Assembly (NCBI GenBank): GCA_037178975.1
Contig: JASJZH010000002.1
Span: forward strand, 868,001-932,000
Origin: Oscheius tipulae
Taxonomy: Eukaryota > Nematoda > Chromadorea > Rhabditida > Rhabditidae
Length of the DNA stretch: 64,000 bases
Direction of reading: 5' to 3'
The translations under genes were made by a program, and so were the position numbers. A model generated the notes under the pieces. It searched no databases. It was not told where the DNA came from and worked only from the letters and a program-made list of their open reading frames with translations. This document shows positions 57,700-64,000 of the stretch, piece after piece; the stretch's first letter is position 1; every line of letters starts with the position of its first letter.

Positions 57700-60430
57700 A
57701 TGTATAGGAGTGAGGAACTGACAATTTCAGAGATCGATCGATTTGAGTACTGTGTCTTTGAGAGTAACAAGGAATTTGTGGGAGATGGAGGTGAGGCAGT
57801 TGTATATAAAGCTCACTCGGAACAACTGAAGAGGTACTATCTTTTTGGGTTCTCCTCTGTCTTGAACGTCGGAATAACAATCGTTTTTGAAACCTACATT
57901 CATGGTCTACCCTTTGATTTTGCGGCCGAATCTTGTTCTGCAAAGTTGCAGCCTATCCTAAAATTTGATTTATAATAAATTTGCCAAAAAAGCATGCCCT
58001 ACAAAATATAGCTCCCGCCTAAAGTTTAGACGGTTTTATTTTCTTATTTTTATTTCGTATCGGACGGTCAATACAGAACAGAACCTTTTACTCTATTGAC
58101 AATCATTCTAGAATCATAGCCCTGAAGAAATTTCATCGTTCATTCAAAGAGGACAGTCAGAAGGAAGTTCAGTTCCTGATGAAGGTGAGTCCAAAATGGG
58201 TGATATATCACAAACCCCGTGTCCGTAATCTCTAACTCAGTCTCGTTTATCTTGTTCTTTTTTTGTATCCAGCTTGCCTCTCGCACATTCTTCCCGTTCT
58301 TTTTTTCAGTCAAAATATAGTAAACATAAAACTTTCTATTCCTTTCCCTTGTGCTTTCTTTTTGGTCTCAAACCAGAATAAATTGTTCTTCTCGAATCTT
58401 TCTCGTTTTCGCTAGACAAGAGCATTCTGAGAGCTCTTGGGTTAGGTAGAACGACCTCCAACTTTTCCCGGTTGATTATTGTAGTTTTTAGTTGCGCAAT
58501 GCCGAGAACGTTGTCAAGGTTCATGGGTTCCTAATCAATAAATCCCGTCGATGCATAGGCTACGTCATGGAATACATGGAATATGGAAGCTTGCACGATG
58601 GTTAAACTGCTCCGAATGTACTTTAACAGTTTCTTATTTTAGCAATTCACAACAAAGGGAGGTTTTTGGACAACAAATTGAGCTACGGGCCTGATCGAGT
58701 CCTTATATGGATGCACTATGTAGCTTGTGGAATTCAAAAACTCCACGAGGCCGGAATAATTCACAGGGACCTGAAACCAAAAAAGTAAACGAATTTGCAA
58801 TTGTTCACGCCGCAAATTTCAGTATTCTTCTGGGAAACAGTTTGGACGATGTGAAGATATCAGATTTCGGCTTGGCTCGCGATTTAATTGCGTCCACTGT
58901 GGAGTCTGAGTTGTACGAAGTTTTCATTTTTTTTTGCGTCTGAGTTCCCTATGTGTGGGCCCAGTCTAGAAGGCTGTGTGACATATTGAATGACTGAATT
59001 TAAGCGAGGCGACAGTCTGGCTAGTCTAAAACTAATTTCAAGGTGTGGTACTAGACATTACATGGCTCCAGAAATTCTTACTGATCAGAGATTCAAAAAA
59101 GCTGGAGATGTCTTCGCCTTTGCCATAACATGCTGGGAAATGATTGAACGCCGGTGAGTCTTTGTGTTCTTCCAGTGGTCTAAAGGCAGTTTCGCCACCA
59201 ACTACTCTTATTCTAATGTGTGCCTCTTTCCAAAAACAACACGACGCGCCGTTTTACCGTCATGCAAATGGCGTTGACCTTTAGATAGTAGAGATGACTT
59301 TTTTTGCTGTATAATACGTTTTCAGAGCCCGTTATGAAAAAGCTACAAGTGACATGACGTTGATCAATGAACGACCGAAGTTTAAGTTTTGGTATATTTC
59401 TATGCCTGATGTAATTGTACAGCTTAGCTTACTTATAAAAGGTAAGTAACTATTGTTGTTTTTGACGATTTTTAGAGGCTGGGACAGAAACCCGAAAACC
59501 CGACCATACATCGATAATTTCTTAGAAGAAACTTGGTATCTCGTTTCTTTCGAGCCATCCTTGGACGACATCGAATATTTAGACATCAGCAGAAGATATT
59601 TAGGCTATATGTTGAAATCAATGGGACTTTCTCATTACGAAGAAGAACTGCAAAGATTCATAAAACATGTGGAGGACTGCACTGCCTATTTTTTTCAAAA
59701 TATCTACTACTATGAAAAAGCCAGCTTCTTTCAAGACATTGCCGACAAAATAAAAAAAGTAAACTACTATGCTGAAGATAAAGAGGAGTTCTCTATATTC
59801 ATCTTCGCTCCTCCTGGTTTCAGTGACCGGAATAAGGAATTTCTGAAAAAGGCGATCAGAAAGAGGAACAAATATTTCCGTCTCAATAATGGCCTCCACC
59901 GAATTTGTGTGGAAGGCGGTCACTGTTTCATTGTCACTGCCAACTACGGAAGTCATGTGCTGGGGGATATATATCGATACGTTCTAAAAATCTGCATGCA
60001 ACCACCAGCCGAAATCTACCTAGATCCAACAAAAGAAGAGCGCCAGCTGTACCCCCTACCAAATCGAAATATAGCCGTTATTGGAAAAATGGACTATATC
60101 TTTCCAAGACAGCCCATCAAATCAACCACTTTTCTCCCTAATACATTTGGTAGCATAGTGTTTGACAAGCACAGAGAACGCTTTACGTTTTTTAACTTCG
60201 AGAAGGAAGACGATTTTGAACAATGGAAAAAGCATACCAGTATACCCAGAGAGTTCAGTCTGCTATGTATAGTGTGCATGGCCGAGGACTTAGACGACCA
60301 AGACCGAATATTAGAAAGTAGCTTTGAACGGTTTAGAAAGGATTTTCCTAATAAGGAGAACCTCGCTTTGGTGGAGCTTTTTTATACGGTAAGTCTTCGC
60401 TTACAGCGTGGTTATCTGGGCAGGACGTAA
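57700..60430 (+). CDS. Protein kinase with a large unrecognised C-terminal region
   Basis: Exons 57700..57833, 58112..58184, 58492..58600, 58643..58784, 58823..58909, 59043..59153, 59326..59441, 59478..60430, about 574 residues. Kinase motifs are complete: glycine loop GDGGEAVVYKA, VAIK lysine as IIALKKF, GYVMEYMEYGSLHD, catalytic HRDLKPKN, DFGLAR, GTRHYMAPE, and subdomain XI WDRNPKTRP. The loop and the EYMEYGSL style resemble TKL/receptor-interacting or mixed-lineage kinases. From about residue 275 there is a 300-residue region with no familiar motif, rich in aromatic and charged residues (FIFAPPGFSDRNKEFLKKAIR, VIGKMDYIFP). A strong GTAAGT donor at 60388 implies a further 3' exon, so the shown end may be read-through. 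The kinase appears catalytically competent. Confidence 0.8.
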
Positions 60431-60446
60431 ATAATCATTCAGGGCT

Positions 60447-60927
60447 GTGCGCACGGACCGGCCCGTTCGGTCCGAAATTCAACGTTACGGGCCGGTCCGG
60501 CCCAAAATTTGGCGGGGCTGCCATTTTCGTTTTGGGGCCAAGAATGTATTTTCCGGCATTGCGATGTCCCGCAAAGTTGTAGATCTCGAAAAATTGTACA
60601 AATTTGCAGAACATCGAAAATTTAAAAAAAAAATGCTGTCTTCACCCCGAAAAGAACGATTTTAGGTGCGCTTAATTCAGACCCGCCCCAGCCGGTCCGG
60701 TTCGCAATTTAGCGCCCTGCGTTTTGGTCCGGTCCGAGTCCAGCGCACCTAAAATTGCACTTTTCGCGGTGAAGACGGCCTTTTTTCGATGTTCTGCAAA
60801 ATTGTACAGTTTTTCGAGATCTACAACTTTGCAGGGCATCGTAAAGCCGGAAAATGCATCCTTGATACCGAAACAAAAATGACAGCGTCGCTGCGTTTCT
60901 GACCGGACCGGCCGGTCTGCTCGCATA
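60447..60927. mobile_element. Long inverted-repeat element, about 480 bp
   Basis: The left arm 60447-60675 (GCGCACGGACCGGCC ... CGATTTTAGGTGCGCT) is the inverted copy of the right arm 60740-60927 (AGCGCACCTAAAATTGCAC ... GGACCGGCCGGTCTG). Arms are about 190-230 bp with scattered differences and a GC-rich 65-bp spacer. Internal GGTCCGG/CCGGACC repeats add more fold. It is a foldback-type element with no gene; transcripts would form long double-stranded RNA. Confidence 0.85.
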
Positions 60928-60956
60928 AGCCTGCTCTTGGCAGCCCAAGTTGCTGA

Positions 60957-61201
60957 TCAATTCAAAACTTCCAGGATGAAATGATGCAAAAAAGAGATAT
61001 GCTTATGAAAGCAACTCTTCCTCACGTGGGACTGAAGTGCTCCTATAACGTAGTAAGAAAGAAACTCCGCTAGAATTGACAGGCGTCTTACAGAATCATA
61101 CTTCCTTTCTTCTAGACGAACTCGCCTCCACTTCTTCGCGAGCTCCAGTTGTTCATCTATCTCCCTGACAAACCCATTGATACCTTCCCTTGCTGGCATC
61201 A
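60957..61201 (-). CDS. Possible exon of an unknown protein
   Basis: The frame from the Met at about 61201 reads MPAREGINGFVREIDEQLEL, then a basic amphipathic stretch KKWRRVRLEERKYDSVRRLS. The charged helical composition and the open frame (91 codons from a non-ATG beginning) look protein-like, but no neighbours, introns or family support it. Confidence 0.3.
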
Positions 61202-61229
61202 CTTCCACCAGAATATCACATGATCCTGC

Positions 61230-61740
61230 CAATCCAGAAGCACATACCAGAATATGTTACACCTTTTATATGTTTGTCAAAACGGGGAGCTAGATAATAG
61301 AGAGAAGGAGAAGGTAACGGTAATATAAAATGCACAGAGGTTTTTGTTTGGGGAGTGAAAGGAAATAGAGAGAAAAGTATAGAAAGATAGGCTCAATATA
61401 ATAGACCCAGACAGACGGTACCTCGTCAAATGAAGGCTAGAAACGAAGATAGAATGATAGAGTTATACGGGATAGAAGACGATAAAACAGCACTAAGAAG
61501 GCAATGGGAATGCCGTCGGGAAATCTAGTGGTCGTCCTTCTCGATGGCCTCTAGCACGACAATATTCGATGGATCCAACTTCGTGATGGGCTTGCCTAAA
61601 AAATGATCATTTTTGATATCCATAAAAATTCACCAGTGGATCTACATTTTGTGGTAAAGAAGGGGATTCCGGTCCTAGCATTACGACACAGAGGGACCGT
61701 CATGTCACCATCCGTGGTTCGAGACCTGGAAGTCCGGAAA
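61230..61740. other. Region without a supported gene
   Basis: Purine-rich intergenic sequence, with no coding signal that I can support. Confidence 0.35.
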
Positions 61741-62850
61741 CGATCAAGAGCTGCTGAGAAAGTCTGGCTGCCATCTTCTCTACTGTGGAGGCCAGTACAA
61801 CCGACGCGGCGTCGGCTTCATTGTGGCACCGCATCTCGTCCCCAATATCCATCGCTTCACGCCGATAGACGACAGATGCTGCACATTGGAGCTGAGAGGG
61901 CCGAATTGGAGTCTCGTCATGGGATACGCCCCTACAGGGGACGCCGATGATGCCGACTACGACCGCTTCCTGATCAAGATCCAGAGAGATGCGTACAACC
62001 CGAAAGGTGGATCTTTATGGAAACGGGCTGTCTTTTGGGGTCAATGGTGTGAGTAAGGATCAGAGCGCTGGTATCATGAGCCAGGTATACAATGTACCCG
62101 GAGACTGGAATCCCCCGGTAGGAACGCGTCTCCATCCACTGGAACCATCGATCAGAGCTTACGGCTACGGCAACCAAAATCGTCGAGGAGACCAGCTCGT
62201 CTCTTTCTGTCAACAACACGGTTGGGATGTCGCTAACACTTTCCGTAAGCAAAGATCTGGAAGAAGGTGGACCTGGAGATCGCCGAATGGGACCACTTTG
62301 AAGGAGTACGACCTCTTCTTCGTTCAACGAACCACCAGAGTACGGAAAGTCCTCAACCAGTTCAACTTCCGAAGCGACCACTGCCTCGTCCGTCTCACCC
62401 TCGATCTAGAGACTAAGTTTCCAAGACGTCGACAACGTGCAACGTAGAAGAAGATGAACTGGCCACTCTTCCGTTATGGCATTTAGGAGGCCAAGGCTGA
62501 CATTCCATCACGTCTCCAACTGGTTCAAACGAACAATTCGCTGCGCATCGCCATTGCTTTAGATATTGAGAAGAATCTGCTTAACCGGTATCACCAAACG
62601 CTTGCGTCCAAGCGGCTCTTCAAGGACGAGACCACACTGATCTGGCTAAGTTCGGCCCTATCTCCGTACTACCAGCTTCATACAAGCTACTCACATCATG
62701 TTGGCCAGAATGCACCGGAGTTTGGAATTCAATCAGCCAACAAGTCGGCTTTCGTCGAACTTTCTCTGCCGTGGAACACCTTCATACCAAAACAACTGAT
62801 CGATAAGGCCTATGGTAGCCCCCACAACGTGGATGCGAACGGCAAGATGT
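61740..62850 (+). mobile_element. Second RTE-type LINE fragment, internally deleted
   Basis: The endonuclease region includes GGQYNRRGVGFIVAPHLVP, LVMGYAPTGDADDADYDRF, the repeat-like WTWRSPNGTT and an intact NFRSDHCLV catalytic histidine motif (about 62370). Downstream sequence has a QVGFRRTFSAVEH-like phrase (about 62745) from the reverse transcriptase, but the core palm motifs are missing. The catalytic GDxN lies in a frame break. WRSPNG links it to the element at 54711, so it is the same family but a different copy. Confidence 0.75.
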
Positions 62851-62989
62851 GAATATAAATGTAAGAATTTTTAGTTGCTATTTGTTATAGATCGCGCAAA
62901 GAGGCAAGTTCTTTGCGGGACCCAATATGTTCGATCCCGTCACTTCAAGTACTTCGGTAGTTTCTTCAAACGGAAAGTTGCGCACGCAA

Positions 62990-63629
62990 TCACGTCTTTT
63001 CAATTGTTTCGAAATGGGTAACGTACGTAAAATTCCGAAGGAAGCGTCAATGGGTGGGTCCAGGACAGACACCAAGTCCTGATGTGAAACCTGACACCAT
63101 CAAAAGAAGATTATGCTTTGTGTTTTCAGGGATATCGAAGGAGTGGTGCAATGGCAACTGCTAGATGCTGGAACTACCCTGACGGCCGCCATTTACAGCC
63201 AGCAACTTGAAAAGGTTGCCGTTGCACTTCGTCAGAAACGGCTGCTGAAGTCGAAGGTCATCCTGCAGATGGACAACGCGCACCCCCATGTTGCGAAACT
63301 CACTCGCTCCAAGATCCACGAACTGGATTGGGAGATTTTACCTCATCCTTCTTAGCCCGTACCTTACCCCTTCCGACTAATATCTATTCCGGACTCTCAA
63401 CAACGAGATTGGAGGACAACAGTTCGATTCCAACGCGCACTCAAAACCTGGTTGACAAACTTCTTCGCACCGAAACCCAAGGTGTCCTACGAGCGTGGCA
63501 TCAGTGAGCTACTCGTGAAATGGGCAGACGTGATACAACATAATGGTGATTACAACGAATGAAACAGTTGTTTGAAAGTCAATAGATTTTTGCATCTGAA
63601 AGCGAAAAGACTTAGTTGCCAACCCAATA
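62990..63629 (+). mobile_element. mariner transposon remnant
   Basis: KWVTYVKFRRKRQWVGPGQTP (frame 1, about 62998) continues after a frameshift as GVVQWQLLDAGTTL (63130), ILQMDNAHPHVAKLTRSK (63260) and WEILPHPS-stop-YSPYLTPSDYYLF. The catalytic pattern DN...PSDY (D34D class) is visible. The 3' terminal repeat GCGAAAAGACTTAGTTGCCA occupies 63602-63627 and is followed by TA, the mariner target. The 5' terminal repeat was not found, so the copy is truncated and dead. Confidence 0.85.
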
Positions 63630-63877
63630 GTTCATGGAATCGTAGCCGGACAGAAAGGCCAAGGTGACAAAGTAACTGACTATGATATCTTCGGAGTCGG
63701 AAGAGTCCGAATGAGCTGTCTCTGCCTCTGGTTGCCTCATCGTCACAGTTCCAGTTGCTGCCTTTGCTAGGCCAGAGATAGTTTTTCCAACTTCGAAGGG
63801 GATGGGAGAAGGTGGCTTGGCCACAATATGGTTTTGATCTTCTTGGCAGAAGTGAGTCGGGATGTTGGAGCAGATAA
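63612..63877 (-). CDS. Last exon of an unknown gene, ending inside the mariner repeat
   Basis: The minus strand is open from a GACAG acceptor at about 63877 and reads VICSNIPTHFCQEDQ, then KPPSPIPFEVGKTISGLAKA, then an acidic Ser/Asp tract SDSSDSEDII and a hydrophobic segment VSYFVTLAFLSGYDS, closing NYWVGN and a stop. The last four codons and the stop are the mariner terminal repeat read in reverse. The acidic tract next to a membrane-like C terminus suggests a tail-anchored protein. No family recognised, and upstream exons lie outside or were not found. Confidence 0.4.
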
Positions 63878-64000
63878 CCTGTCAGCATTGTTGCTAACCG
63901 TCTCCGCTAGTTCTACTAACAGGCCGCCAATTTTGGAGTTGCCTTACAATTAAAAACCATCTGACAGTAAAAATTGAGTCGGGGTCTGAGTATCTTCATT

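Noticed and set aside
1-64000. CRISPR array, prophage or bacterial defence system
   Set aside because: No direct-repeat array with spacers, no bacterial-type gene spacing or ribosome binding sites. Intron-rich genes show this is animal DNA.

Overview
The window is animal nuclear DNA and reads as a free-living or parasitic nematode of the rhabditid type, although the species cannot be named from sequence alone. The grounds are: very short introns (34-60 nt is common) with the TTTTCAG acceptor; tightly spaced same-strand genes in which a polyA signal is followed about 100 nt later by an AG acceptor just upstream of the next ATG (the layout of SL trans-spliced operons); a 5S rRNA gene close to the C. 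elegans form; and a neuropeptide precursor of the nematode FLP-27 type. Most gene models below were assembled by hand from splice sites and reading frame, so exon coordinates are predictions. LAYOUT: 1-6 kb holds two minus-strand paralogous genes for small secreted Ly6/activin-receptor-like proteins, separated by gene-poor DNA. 6-11 kb has no gene I can support. 11.1-12.0 kb is a small secreted Gly/Tyr-rich peptide gene. 14.2-17.4 kb is a secreted, highly repetitive cysteine-rich protein gene, with a complete 5S rRNA gene inside its last intron. 17.5-19.6 kb, on the minus strand, is a two-gene operon-like pair: a DUF5522-type Cys-motif protein followed by mitochondrial ribosomal protein uL14m. 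19.7-20.3 kb is a broken lysine-rich reading frame. 21.0-50.3 kb, on the plus strand, is a head-to-tail series: NDUFB5 (complex I), a 40-exon VPS13 lipid-transfer protein of about 3,150 residues, PET117 (cytochrome oxidase assembly), and a FAXC/CDR-type GST-fold protein. A FLP-27-like RFamide neuropeptide gene lies antisense inside a 2-kb VPS13 intron. 50.7-52.9 kb is a C-type lectin gene with a tandemly duplicated downstream module. 53.1-53.5 kb is a minus-strand Gln/Ser/Gly-rich frame with one internal stop. 54.7-57.2 kb is a dead RTE-type LINE. 57.7-60.4 kb is a protein kinase with a large unrecognised C-terminal region. 60.4-63.9 kb is transposon-rich: a long inverted-repeat element, a second LINE fragment, a mariner remnant, and the last exon of an unknown minus-strand gene that ends inside the mariner terminal repeat. 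HOW IT FITS TOGETHER: five of the six genes from 17.5 to 48.1 kb act in or are probably linked to mitochondria (uL14m, the DUF5522 protein by its N terminus, NDUFB5, VPS13 through ER-mitochondria lipid transfer, PET117). Two divergent operon-like blocks therefore look like a mitochondrial gene cluster. The flanks carry rapidly evolving secreted proteins (three-finger-like, Gly/Tyr peptide, Cys-repeat protein, lectin). VPS13 introns hold most of the short repeats: tRNA-like SINEs, several MITE families and a 5S-derived relic.
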